Source: an uncultured Peptococcaceae bacterium
Lineage (GTDB): Bacteria; Bacillota; Dehalobacteriia; UBA4068; UBA4997
Length of the DNA: 11,570 bases
Direction of reading: 5' to 3'
NCBI GenBank assembly: GCA_947626615.1
Contig: CANQSW010000032.1
Coordinates: 1 to 11,570, forward strand
A program made the position numbers and the translations under genes. Positions 1 to 5,928 of this stretch are shown here, piece by piece. The notes below the pieces were generated by a model. It saw nothing but the letters and a program-made list of their open reading frames with translations. It had not been told where the DNA came from and did not search any database. Numbering within the stretch: the first letter of the stretch is position 1; every line of letters begins with the position of its first letter.

Positions 1-463
1 GCTTGCTCATCAGCGCCCGGCCCATCGCCAGCATTTGCTGCTCGCCGCCGGACAAAGTGCCGGCCACCTGCTTTTTGCGCTCCTCCAGCCGGGGGAAGCG
101 CTCATACACCATTTGCAGCGTTTTGGCCACCTCCGCTTTGTCGCGGCGGGTGAACGCGCCCATTTGCAGATTCTCCAGCACCGTCAGCTCCTGAAAGATA
201 CGGCGGCCCTCCGGCACGTGCGCCATGCCCATGGCCACGATCTTATGCGAGGGGGTTTTCAGCAGATCGACGCCGTTATAGGTGATCTTGCCGGCCCGGG
301 CGGGCACAAGCCCCGTGATCGTATGCAGCACGGTGGTCTTGCCCGCGCCGTTGGCGCCGATCAGCGCCACGATCTCGCCCTTTTCGACCTCGAAGGATAT
401 ATTCTTTACGGCCTGGATAACGCCGTAATAGACCTGCAAATTTTCCACTTTCAGCAAAGCCAT
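1..463 (-). CDS. livF: LivF-type ABC transporter ATPase (partial, 3' end outside window)
   Basis: This is the second ATPase of a branched-chain-amino-acid-type (HAAT) importer. It would pair with LivG at the cytoplasmic face and hydrolyse ATP to drive uptake. The 154 visible residues show Walker A GANGAGKT at 36-43, the LivF-typical stretch HVPEGRRIF at 82-90 around the Q-loop, and the ABC signature LSGGEQ at 137-142. Walker B and the H-loop should follow but lie beyond base 1. Full LivF proteins are about 235 residues, so roughly one third is missing. The ATG at 463 has an AGGAGG Shine-Dalgarno that overlaps the livG stop codon, and only 13 nt separate the genes, so the two are probably translationally coupled. 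The ABC fold is certain. The LivF rather than LivG assignment rests on the VPEGRR motif and on being last in the operon. Confidence 0.95.
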   Translation of the reverse strand, partial: MALLKVENLQVYYGVIQAVKNISFEVEKGEIVALIGANGAGKTTVLHTITGLVPARAGKITYNGVDLLKTPSHKIVAMGMAHVPEGRRIFQELTVLENLQMGAFTRRDKAEVAKTLQMVYERFPRLEERKKQVAGTLSGGEQQMLAMGRALMSK

Positions 464-476
464 GCCCCTATGCCTC

Positions 477-1235
477 CTATTCGCCGAGATACGCCACGAT
501 GACCTTGGGGTCGTTCAGCACCTCGGACGGTTTGCCCTGCGCCAGCATCTGCCCGAAGTTCAGCACGGTGATCTCCTCGCAGATACCGGAGACCAGCTTC
601 ATGTCGTGTTCGATCAGCAGAATGGTCATATCGAAGGTGTCGCGCACAAAATGGATCGTCTCCATCAGCTCGCCCGTTTCGTTGGGGTTCATGCCGGCCG
701 CCGGTTCGTCCAGCAGCAGCAATTTGGGCCCGGTGGCCAGAGCGCGGGCGATCTCCAGCTTGCGCTGCTTGCCGTAGGGCAGGTTGGAGGCCAGATAATC
801 CCGCTCGCCATAAAGCCCGAAAACGTCCAGCAGCTCCTTGGCGCGTTCGTCCAGATATTTTTCGTCGCGGAAATAGCCCGGCAGGCGGAAAATGCCGCTG
901 GCCAGGCCGTATTTAACGTGGTTGTGCAGGCCCACCTTCACGTTGTCCTGCACCGTCATTTTGCCGAAGAGCCGGATATTCTGGAAGGTGCGTGCGATAC
1001 CCTTATGCGCGATCTCCAGCGTGCTTTTGCCCGTCAGGTTCTCGCCGTCCAGCGAGAAGCTGCCCACGGTGGGCTGATAAACGCCGGTCAGCATATTGAA
1101 AACGGTGGTCTTGCCCGCGCCGTTCGGGCCGATCAGCCCGTAGAGCGCGCCTTTTTCGATGTTCACGTTGAAGCCGTCAACGGCACGCAGGCCGCCGAAG
1201 GAAATGCCCAGGTTTTTTACCTCCAGCAACGCCAT
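477..1235 (-). CDS. livG: LivG-type ABC transporter ATPase
   Basis: This is the first ATPase of the HAAT importer, acting with LivF beneath the LivH/LivM channel. The 252 residues match the family length. Visible motifs are Walker A GPNGAGKT at 36-43, Q-loop glutamine in TFQNIRLF near 85, a LivG-type signature NLPYGKQRKLEIARAL at 151-166 (the family usually has YGQQRRLEIA), Walker B LLLLDEP at 172-178 and the H-loop histidine at 210. The signature differs from the common LSGGQ form, as is normal for LivG. The ATG at 1235 is preceded by AAGGAGGG inside the last codons of livM, and only 1 nt separates the two genes. The substrate cannot be read from an ATPase. Branched-chain amino acids are the default family inference. 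Confidence 0.97.
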   Translation of the reverse strand: MALLEVKNLGISFGGLRAVDGFNVNIEKGALYGLIGPNGAGKTTVFNMLTGVYQPTVGSFSLDGENLTGKSTLEIAHKGIARTFQNIRLFGKMTVQDNVKVGLHNHVKYGLASGIFRLPGYFRDEKYLDERAKELLDVFGLYGERDYLASNLPYGKQRKLEIARALATGPKLLLLDEPAAGMNPNETGELMETIHFVRDTFDMTILLIEHDMKLVSGICEEITVLNFGQMLAQGKPSEVLNDPKVIVAYLGE

Positions 1236-1236
1236 A

Positions 1237-2211
1237 TCATTCGCCCTCCTTCGTCAGCTGTGCGCCCTGACGCGCCGCCCGCTTGCTGAACAGGCGCTGT
1301 TTGAAGCTGTTGAAGCGCGCGTTGTTGTTCAGCAGCATCATCGCGATGAGCACCACCGCGTAGATCAGCATACGGTAATCGCTGAGGCCGCGCAGCGCCT
1401 CCGGCAGCACGGTGATGATAATGGCCGCGATCACAGCGCCGGGCAGGCTGCCCATGCCGCCCATTACCACCATGACCAGGATCTCGATAGATTTGTTGAA
1501 ATCGAACGTGCTGGGCTTCAAAATACCCAGATTGTGGCCGTACAGCACGCCCGCGATACCCGCGAAGAACGCCGCCGCCACGAACGCCATAAGTTTGTAA
1601 TACACCACCGGGATACCCATGGCTTCCGAGGCGATCACGTTGTCGCGAATGGAGCAGATCGCCCGGCCGTGGCGCGAATGTACCAGATTGGCGATGACGA
1701 TGATCGTGATCACCATCATCACGTAAACGATAGTGTAGTTGGAATATTTGGGTATGCCGTTCAGGCCGCCGGAGCCGCCGACCAACCCCAGATTATTCAG
1801 CACCGAACGTATGATCTCGCCAAAGGCCAGCGTTACGATAGCCAGATAGTCGCCCTTTAAGCGCAGCGCCGGGATACCGATCAGGAAGCCGAACACGGCC
1901 GCCACCACGCCGCCCAGCAGCATGGCCAGCGGCAGCTCGACCGCCATCGGCAGATCCATATGAATGGTGAACATACAGCCGGCATAAGCGCCCACCGACA
2001 TGAAGCCGGCGTGGCCCAGCGAAAGCTCGCCCAAAAAGCCGACCAGCAGGCTGAGCGATACCGCCAGCATGATGTTGATACCGATAGGCACCAGCAGCGC
2101 CTTGCTCTGGCGGTTGAAAACGCCCAGATGATCGCACGCGAAAAGCAGGGCGTATATGGCTATGATCAGCAGCAGCGCCGCCAGATTTTTCTTGGTAAGT
2201 AATTTTTTCAT
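1237..2211 (-). CDS. livM: LivM-type ABC transporter permease
   Basis: This is an inner-membrane permease of the HAAT importer, expected to form the translocation channel with LivH. The 324 residues are strongly hydrophobic with several membrane-spanning stretches, the first at about 10-25. The family hallmark GELSLGHAGFMSVGAYAG lies at 61-78. The cytoplasmic ATPase-contact loop GRAICSIRDNVIASEAMGI lies at 182-200, and a conserved GGMGSLPGAVIAA at 251-263. The C-terminus is a basic cytoplasmic tail (SFKQRLFSKRAARQ). The ATG at 2211 has a purine-rich GAGG about 9 nt upstream, weaker than the sites of its neighbours. It follows livH by 34 nt and nearly abuts livG, so it belongs to a livHMGF transcript. 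Confidence 0.96.
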   Translation of the reverse strand: MKKLLTKKNLAALLLIIAIYALLFACDHLGVFNRQSKALLVPIGINIMLAVSLSLLVGFLGELSLGHAGFMSVGAYAGCMFTIHMDLPMAVELPLAMLLGGVVAAVFGFLIGIPALRLKGDYLAIVTLAFGEIIRSVLNNLGLVGGSGGLNGIPKYSNYTIVYVMMVITIIVIANLVHSRHGRAICSIRDNVIASEAMGIPVVYYKLMAFVAAAFFAGIAGVLYGHNLGILKPSTFDFNKSIEILVMVVMGGMGSLPGAVIAAIIITVLPEALRGLSDYRMLIYAVVLIAMMLLNNNARFNSFKQRLFSKRAARQGAQLTKEGE

Positions 2212-2245
2212 CTTTAATCCTCGCCTCTTCTCCCGGCCCAGCGGC

Positions 2246-3121
2246 TCAAACCTTTTCGGTGATCTTCTTGCCCAACAGACCGGTGGGCTTGACCAGCAGC
2301 ACCACGATCAGCACGCCGAACACGATAGCGTCGGCCAGCTGCGTGGAGATGTACGCCTTGGCCAGGCTCTCGATCAGGCCCAGCAAAATGCCGCCCAGCA
2401 TCGCGCCCGGCACAGAACCGATGCCGCCCAAAACCGCCGCGACGAACGCTTTGATACCGGGCATGGCGCCGGTATACGGGCCGACGAAATGATAAGACGA
2501 AATGAACAGAACGCCGGCCACCGCCGCCAGCGCAGAGCCGATCAGGAAGGTTATGGCAATGGTGAAGTTGACGTTCACGCCCATAAGCTGCGCCGCGCCC
2601 TTATCTTCGGAAACAGCCAGCATGGCTTTGCCCGTCATGGTGTTGTTGATGAACCAGTTCAGGCCTATCATCAATATTATCGTAACGATCAGGGTCATAA
2701 TAGCGTTGCCGCTGATGTTGAGCTCGCCCAGCTGCACGGAGGGAAAGCTGATAGCGGATTGCACGTTGCGCTGCGTGGAACCGAAGATCAGCAGCGCCGA
2801 GCTTTCCAGAAAATAGCTGACGCCGATAGCCGTGATCAGCACCGCCAGCGGCGAGGCGTTGCGCAGCGGCTTATAAGCCACGCGCTCGATGATAACGCCC
2901 AGCATCGCGCAGACCACCATGCTGGTCAATATCGACAGAAACGGCGGGAAATGCAGCGTGCTCATCGCCACCGAAAGCGTGTACGCGCCCACCATGATAA
3001 TATCGCCGTGCGCGAAGTTCAGCATCTTGCAGATGCCGTAAACCATCGTGTAGCCCAGCGCGATCAGCGCGTAAATGCTGCCAAGGCTTAATCCGTTGAT
3101 TATCTGCGCTAAAAATTCCAA
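2246..3121 (-). CDS. livH: LivH-type ABC transporter permease (TTG start)
   Basis: This is the partner permease of LivM in the HAAT importer. The 291 residues match the family. The N-terminal hallmark LSLGSIYALIALGYTMVYGI lies at 11-30, followed by MLNFAHGDIIMVGAY at 33-47. The ATPase-coupling loop TGKAMLAVSEDKGAAQLMGV lies at 163-182, and GIKAFVAAVLGGIGSVPGA at 222-240. Several hydrophobic spans indicate an integral membrane protein. The start is a TTG at 3121, giving MEFLAQIINGL, which fits known LivH N-termini. An excellent Shine-Dalgarno (TGAGGTGAT, 3127-3135) sits at the right distance and no in-frame ATG with a comparable site is present. It is the first gene of livHMGF, with its own promoter at 3212-3241. 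Confidence 0.96.
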   Translation of the reverse strand: MEFLAQIINGLSLGSIYALIALGYTMVYGICKMLNFAHGDIIMVGAYTLSVAMSTLHFPPFLSILTSMVVCAMLGVIIERVAYKPLRNASPLAVLITAIGVSYFLESSALLIFGSTQRNVQSAISFPSVQLGELNISGNAIMTLIVTIILMIGLNWFINNTMTGKAMLAVSEDKGAAQLMGVNVNFTIAITFLIGSALAAVAGVLFISSYHFVGPYTGAMPGIKAFVAAVLGGIGSVPGAMLGGILLGLIESLAKAYISTQLADAIVFGVLIVVLLVKPTGLLGKKITEKV

Positions 3122-3126
3122 GCCAA

Positions 3127-3135
3127 ATCACCTCA
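3127..3135 (-). promoter_or_regulatory. livH ribosome binding site selecting a TTG start
   Basis: On the minus strand this reads TGAGGTGAT, a near-perfect anti-16S match, with a 5-nt gap to the TTG at 3121. The site makes TTG the start although it is a rare initiator. This is likely to lower LivH translation relative to the other subunits. Confidence 0.8.
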
Positions 3136-3150
3136 GTTATGCTGCAGGTT

Positions 3151-3173
3151 CCGCCACCAGGTCTGCCCGGCGG
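3151..3173 (-). promoter_or_regulatory. hairpin in livH leader
   Basis: CCGCC at 3169-3173 and GGCGG at 3151-3155 (read on the minus strand) can form a 5-bp GC stem with a 13-nt loop in the roughly 85-nt leader between the livH promoter and the Shine-Dalgarno. I do not recognise a riboswitch class. It may only stabilise the 5' end of the mRNA. Confidence 0.35.
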
Positions 3174-3211
3174 CTTTTCCGCTAAAATATCAATTTTATG
3201 ATTATTTTAGA

Positions 3212-3241
3212 ATTATACCACATACCCCCCGTTAAACTCAA
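3212..3241 (-). promoter_or_regulatory. livHMGF promoter (sigma-70 type, extended -10)
   Basis: On the minus strand a perfect TATAAT (-10, 3212-3217) is preceded by TGG, forming an extended -10 element. A TTGAGT (-35, 3236-3241) lies 18 nt upstream and matches the consensus at 4 of 6 positions. The spacer holds a run of six G. Transcription should start near 3205, giving an untranslated leader of about 85 nt before the livH TTG. The promoter lies downstream of the livJ terminator, so livHMGF can be made independently of livJ. Confidence 0.8.
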
Positions 3242-3260
3242 TTCTTTTTTTGGCGGCAAA

Positions 3261-3295
3261 GGCAAAAAAATGCGATTTTTCTCAATTTTTTTGCC
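3261..3295. repeat. 11-bp perfect A/T-rich inverted repeat upstream of livH promoter
   Basis: GGCAAAAAAAT at 3261-3271 is the exact reverse complement of ATTTTTTTGCC at 3285-3295, separated by 13 nt. It lies between the livJ terminator and the livH -35 box, centred about 70 nt upstream of the expected livH start. A second GGCAAA directly precedes the left arm at 3255-3260. It could be a regulator binding site, a curved A-tract or UP-like element, or a weak secondary terminator. The sequence alone does not decide. Confidence 0.6.
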
Positions 3296-3313
3296 AATAA
3301 GGCGTCGGGGCAT

Positions 3314-3354
3314 AAAAAAACCGCCGCCGGAGGCTTCCCCCGACGGCAGTTTTG
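3314..3354 (-). terminator. Rho-independent terminator of livJ
   Basis: About 25 nt after the livJ stop the minus-strand RNA can form a stem of up to 17 bp with a 3-nt loop (AAG), followed by seven U. The GC-rich core, plus-strand 3323-3333 with 3337-3347, pairs fully only on the minus strand, because two plus-strand C/A mismatches become G-U wobbles there. Outer U-G, C-G and four A-U pairs extend it. This orients the terminator to livJ and separates livJ from livHMGF, although some read-through is possible. Confidence 0.9.
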
Positions 3355-3377
3355 TTGGCGAAAAGTTTATCGCGAAA

Positions 3378-4532
3378 TTATTCGGCGACAACAGGTACGA
3401 TACCGCCGTTTTCGATCCGGGCCAGAATGGCGCTCTTGGTAGCGTCGCCGTTTTCGTCCCAGGTCATGGTGCCGGTCACGCCGACGAGCTCGATCTCGTG
3501 CATGGCGGCAACCAGAGCGGCGTTATCGGTGGAACCGGCCTTCTCCAGAGCGGCGGCGATGGCGTACACGGCGTCATAACCGTCGGCGGCGAACTGATCC
3601 GGTACTTCGTTGTAAGCCGCCTGATAAGCAGCTACGAAAGCCGTGGTCTTTTCATCGGTCGCGTTGGCAAAGAAAGGAGTCAGGAACACAGAGCCGTCCA
3701 CCAGAGTGGTGTCGCCGTTCAGCTGGTCGATAACGCCGTCCCAGCCGTCGCAGCCGAACATGGGCAGGTCGAGGCCAACGTCAACGGACTGATTGGCAAC
3801 GTAAGCGACTTCGGTGTAATAGAAGGGCATGAACAGGCCCTCGGCGCCGGAGTTCTTGATAGAGGTCAGCTGAGTCTTGAAATCAACGTCGCCGGTGGCG
3901 AAGGATTCAGCCGTAGTGATAGTGCCGCCCAAAGCGGTGTAGGCTTCGTCAAAAGCCTCGTAGATGCCGGAGGAATAAGCGTCGGATACATCGTACAGCA
4001 CGGCGCACTTGGTGATGCCCTGGCTATAGATGTAATCAGCCATGTGCTGGCCCTGCTGCGGGTCAGTGAAGCAGATGCGGAAGCAGTTGTCATACTGAGC
4101 AGCCTGCGCGGCGGAAGCCGAAGGAGTTACCTGCAGCAGACCGTCGTTGTGGGATTCCTCAGTAACAGCGATGCAGGGAACGCTGGTGACAGCGCCGACC
4201 AGAGCCTGCATACCCTGATCCATCAGGTTGCCGTAGGCGTTGATAGCCTTTTCGGCGTCGTGCTGGTCGTCAGCGGCAAGCAGCTCCAGCGTGTAGCCGG
4301 CTACGCCGCCGTTAGCGTTGATCTCAGCAACGGCCACTTCAGCGCCCTGTTTGGCGGAGATGCCGTAGCTGGAAGCAGGGCCGGTGAGCGGCCCGATAGA
4401 GCCGATCTTGAACACCTGATTTTCGGTGCCGGCGTTAGTCTGGCTGTCGTCGCCGCCGCAGCCTGCGAAGCAGACCAGCGCCAGAGCCGCGATGACCGCC
4501 AAAGCCAACAGCTTGGACAAGTTTTTCTTCAT
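3378..4532 (-). CDS. livJ: LivJ-type amino-acid-binding lipoprotein
   Basis: This is the extracytoplasmic solute-binding protein of the HAAT importer (periplasmic-binding fold type I). It would capture the substrate and deliver it to LivHM. The 384 residues start with a lipoprotein signal: MKK, a hydrophobic core, then the lipobox FAGC with the anchored cysteine at 25. A flexible GGDDSQTNAGTEN linker follows. The family start motif FKIGSIGPLTGPASSYG is at 41-57, INANGGVAG at 71-79 and VTPSAS at 135-140. The ATG at 4532 is chosen because AAAGGTGG lies 8 nt upstream; the in-frame GTG at 4544 falls inside that Shine-Dalgarno. Branched-chain amino acids are the usual ligand of the family, but other amino acids are possible. 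It has its own promoter, long leader and terminator, so it is probably expressed more than the other subunits. Confidence 0.95.
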   Translation of the reverse strand: MKKNLSKLLALAVIAALALVCFAGCGGDDSQTNAGTENQVFKIGSIGPLTGPASSYGISAKQGAEVAVAEINANGGVAGYTLELLAADDQHDAEKAINAYGNLMDQGMQALVGAVTSVPCIAVTEESHNDGLLQVTPSASAAQAAQYDNCFRICFTDPQQGQHMADYIYSQGITKCAVLYDVSDAYSSGIYEAFDEAYTALGGTITTAESFATGDVDFKTQLTSIKNSGAEGLFMPFYYTEVAYVANQSVDVGLDLPMFGCDGWDGVIDQLNGDTTLVDGSVFLTPFFANATDEKTTAFVAAYQAAYNEVPDQFAADGYDAVYAIAAALEKAGSTDNAALVAAMHEIELVGVTGTMTWDENGDATKSAILARIENGGIVPVVAE

Positions 4533-4681
4533 GATACAAACCACCTTTTCTTTCTTTTACTCTTTTTTGCCGATTACCAACAGGGCCGGGTCGGCCTTCC
4601 GCCCCCTCCGGCAAAGAGATCCCCGGTGCGGTTGCACGGGGCTGGCGGGCTTCCAAACGGCCAAGTCCTGTTCGTAATAGT
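4533..4681 (-). promoter_or_regulatory. structured 5' leader of livJ with alternative pairings
   Basis: The stretch from the predicted start near 4681 to the livJ ATG is unusually long and rich in complementary segments. Coordinates are plus strand. (a) 4668-4672 pairs with 4579-4583 (AACAG/CTGTT). (b) 4658-4662 pairs with 4584-4588 (GGCCG/CGGCC). (c) 4644-4648 pairs with 4599-4603 (CCGCC/GGCGG). (d) A terminal hairpin lies at 4621-4641. Together these nest into one long arm. The 4584-4588 segment can instead form a tight local hairpin with 4592-4596 (GGCCG, loop ACC, CGGCC), which excludes pairing (b). That is the logic of a switch or attenuator, but no U-run follows and I recognise no known riboswitch or T-box features. 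Confidence 0.45.
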
Positions 4682-4687
4682 AAAAGA

Positions 4688-4716
4688 ATTATACGCCAAC
4701 CCCGGCCGCTTGTCAA
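4688..4716 (-). promoter_or_regulatory. livJ promoter, perfect sigma-70 consensus
   Basis: On the minus strand TTGACA (4711-4716) and TATAAT (4688-4693) are both exact consensus hexamers with the optimal 17-nt spacer. Transcription should begin near 4681. This is the strongest promoter in the window and implies high basal expression of the binding protein unless it is repressed or attenuated in the long leader. Confidence 0.92.
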
Positions 4717-4742
4717 TATAAATTCCAAAAAATGCCTAGTTT

Positions 4743-4752
4743 CGCCCGGGCG
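4743..4752. repeat. 10-bp GC palindrome between divergent promoters
   Basis: CGCCCGGGCG is a perfect palindrome lying between the -35 box of livJ (4711-4716) and the proposed -35 box of the plus-strand gene (4756-4761). Its position suits an operator controlling one or both promoters. In a GC-rich genome a 10-bp palindrome can also arise by chance. Confidence 0.35.
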
Positions 4753-4755
4753 CGC

Positions 4756-4784
4756 TTGCCTGACGCGGAATTTTCTGTTATACT
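4756..4784 (+). promoter_or_regulatory. promoter of the plus-strand orphan gene
   Basis: TATACT (-10, 4779-4784) is preceded by TGT, an extended -10 motif. TTGCCT (-35, 4756-4761) lies 17 nt upstream and matches only the first three bases of the -35 consensus. Transcription should start near 4791, leaving a short leader before the ATG at 4830. Confidence 0.65.
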
Positions 4785-4829
4785 TATGCTAATAAAAAAG
4801 AAATTACCCCAGAAAGGGCGCGTTGCAGC

Positions 4830-5417
4830 ATGAGAAGATCGCAGTTATTTATCATTATCCTGATACTCGCCGCCTGCGTGGTCATTTATCAGGGTTTCGG
4901 CAAAAATGCCGTCAGCATTTATGACGTTATCGACAAGGACGAGCCGGCCAACCGCTTCACAACCGCCAGCAGCGGCTCTGTGGTGGATCAGGCCATGGCC
5001 GACGCCCCGGAAGACACGCTGCTCTACATCATCAACGACGTGACGGAAGGCGAAATGGACGAGATCAACGCCTTCCAGACGCTGAAGCTGGCCGAATCGC
5101 CCACCTACACGCTGCTGGTGCCAAAGGCCAAGGGCTCCAAAGTGCAGCTTTTTCTGCTGAAGCCGAACGAGGAGACGGGCAAGTATGAACGCCGGGCGGA
5201 GCATTGGACGACTGAAAGCTCCGACGCCGGGCTGATCGTCCGGCTGGAGCTGCCGCGCGATAACGCCGACGTTTCGGCCTACGAGCTTTATATCGAAGAC
5301 GGCGAATATTACGGCAGCTATTTCTTCCTGCCCGGCGCGGCGGCGGACGAGGAGCTCCCCAAGTTTGAATATCTGGAGCAGCAGGGCAAGCTGCTGGATA
5401 TGACCTCCGTCGACTGA
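4830..5417 (+). CDS. uncharacterised membrane-anchored exported protein
   Basis: I do not recognise this 195-residue protein. It starts MRRSQ, then has a hydrophobic stretch at about 7-20, so it is exported and anchored. LAAC at 13-16 matches a lipobox, but hydrophobic residues (VVIY) continue after the cysteine, so a single N-terminal membrane helix fits at least as well. A polar Thr/Ser/Ala linker (about 40-58) leads into an acidic domain of alternating hydrophobic segments (TLLYIIND, TYTLLVPKA, VQLFLL, LIVRLELP, YELYIED, YYGSYFFLP) that suggests a mostly beta fold at 60-170. No catalytic motif is visible. AAAGGG ends 11 nt before the ATG. The reading frame is intact, with codon use like its neighbours and a promoter of its own. 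It is divergent from livJ and convergent with rpsO, and is not obviously part of either unit. Confidence 0.85.
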   Translation: MRRSQLFIIILILAACVVIYQGFGKNAVSIYDVIDKDEPANRFTTASSGSVVDQAMADAPEDTLLYIINDVTEGEMDEINAFQTLKLAESPTYTLLVPKAKGSKVQLFLLKPNEETGKYERRAEHWTTESSDAGLIVRLELPRDNADVSAYELYIEDGEYYGSYFFLPGAAADEELPKFEYLEQQGKLLDMTSVD

Positions 5418-5441
5418 CCTCCCAAAAACGAATAAGCGCAG

Positions 5442-5480
5442 AAAAACGCCCTGCGGGTATACCCACAGGGCGTTTGGTTT
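5442..5480 (-). terminator. terminator of rpsO, possibly bidirectional
   Basis: Bases 5446-5458 pair with 5461-5473. The minus-strand RNA forms a stem of about 13 bp in which one plus-strand C/A mismatch becomes a U-G wobble, followed by five U. It lies 20 nt past the rpsO stop. On the plus strand the same hairpin is followed by the T-rich TTTGGTTT, so it may also end the convergent orphan gene, which stops at 5417. Confidence 0.88.
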
Positions 5481-5492
5481 GCCATGCCTCTT

Positions 5493-5762
5493 TTAGCGGC
5501 GCAGGCCGAGCTCGGTCACGATCTTGCGATAGCGGTCGAAGTCGCGCTCGCGGATATAACCCAAGAAGCGGCGGCGCTGGCCGACCAGCTGCAGCAGGCC
5601 ACGACGGGAATGGAAATCCTTCGGGTGGCGTTTCATGTGCTCGGTCAGGTCCTTGATACGCTCGGTGAGCAGGGCCACCTGCACTTCCGGCGACCCGGTG
5701 TCGCCCTCATGCTGCTGGAACTTGGCGATGATCTCAGACTTTTTCGCGGTAGTTAATGCCAT
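5493..5762 (-). CDS. rpsO: 30S ribosomal protein S15
   Basis: S15 is a primary 16S rRNA-binding protein that organises the central-domain three-way junction of the 30S subunit. The 89 residues have the usual family length and the hallmarks GDTGSPEVQVALLTERI at 20-36, HxxxHPKDFHSRRGLLQLV running to residue 60, and RRRFLGYIRERD at 63-74. The ATG at 5762 is set by an exact AGGAGGTG Shine-Dalgarno. The frame stays open further upstream, but that extension lacks a comparable site and does not look like S15. The gene has its own promoter (5860-5888), a leader of about 90 nt and a strong terminator. The frequently adjacent pnp gene is absent. Confidence 0.98.
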   Translation of the reverse strand: MALTTAKKSEIIAKFQQHEGDTGSPEVQVALLTERIKDLTEHMKRHPKDFHSRRGLLQLVGQRRRFLGYIRERDFDRYRKIVTELGLRR

Positions 5763-5853
5763 AACTACACCTCCTGTTAAAAAATTTGCCGTCAGCCCAG
5801 ATAAGGTCGGAGTCTCCGTATCCGCGCCGCGGTAGACTGCGGGCAAAGCCGCT
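5763..5853 (-). promoter_or_regulatory. rpsO leader RNA, candidate S15 autoregulatory site
   Basis: The roughly 90-nt leader contains several short stems: GCGG/CCGC near its 5' end, a CGGAG-A-CTCCG hairpin flanked by GATA/TATC, and a possible enclosing pair between GCC...CAG near the start and CTG...GGC just before the Shine-Dalgarno. S15 is known to repress its own mRNA through leader structures that differ between bacterial groups. Whether this leader binds S15 is inference; I cannot match it to a described class. Confidence 0.4.
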
Positions 5854-5859
5854 TTTGCT

Positions 5860-5888
5860 ATTATATACTAAATCCGGCGGCGGCGCAA
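5860..5888 (-). promoter_or_regulatory. rpsO promoter
   Basis: On the minus strand an exact TATAAT (5860-5865) lies 17 nt downstream of TTGCGC (5883-5888), which keeps only the TTG of the -35 consensus. The A/T-rich stretch at 5899-5926, just upstream, could act as an UP element. The promoter lies in the 166-nt gap after ribF and lets rpsO be expressed apart from the infB-ribF operon. Confidence 0.75.
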
Positions 5889-5928
5889 GAGCCCCTCGCC
5901 AAATTTTTTAACAAATTTTACGCCAAAA

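Noticed and set aside
3182..3391. 69-codon minus-strand frame between livJ and livH
   Set aside because: It spans the livJ terminator and the livH promoter and has no supported start.
3198..4721. A 507-codon open frame on the plus strand across livJ and its flanks
   Set aside because: It is antisense to livJ, runs through the terminator and promoter regions, and has no recognisable domain. GC-rich genes commonly leave the opposite strand open.
4671..4728. Minus-strand frame upstream of livJ with an Ile-Ile-Leu-Leu-Leu-Leu run, resembling an attenuation leader peptide
   Set aside because: The two Ile codons overlap the -10 box itself (4688-4693), so the start of the frame lies upstream of the transcript. 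It begins at a TTG with no ribosome binding site.
4769..4783. CodY-box-like AATTTTCTG near the orphan gene promoter, and a weaker match near 3270-3290
   Set aside because: By eye only about 10 or 11 of 15 positions fit, in A/T-rich DNA where such matches are common. I also cannot tell whether this organism has CodY.
5493..5846. N-terminally extended form of S15
   Set aside because: The extension covers the leader, lacks a good ribosome binding site and is not S15-like. The ATG at 5762 has an exact Shine-Dalgarno and gives the standard 89 residues.
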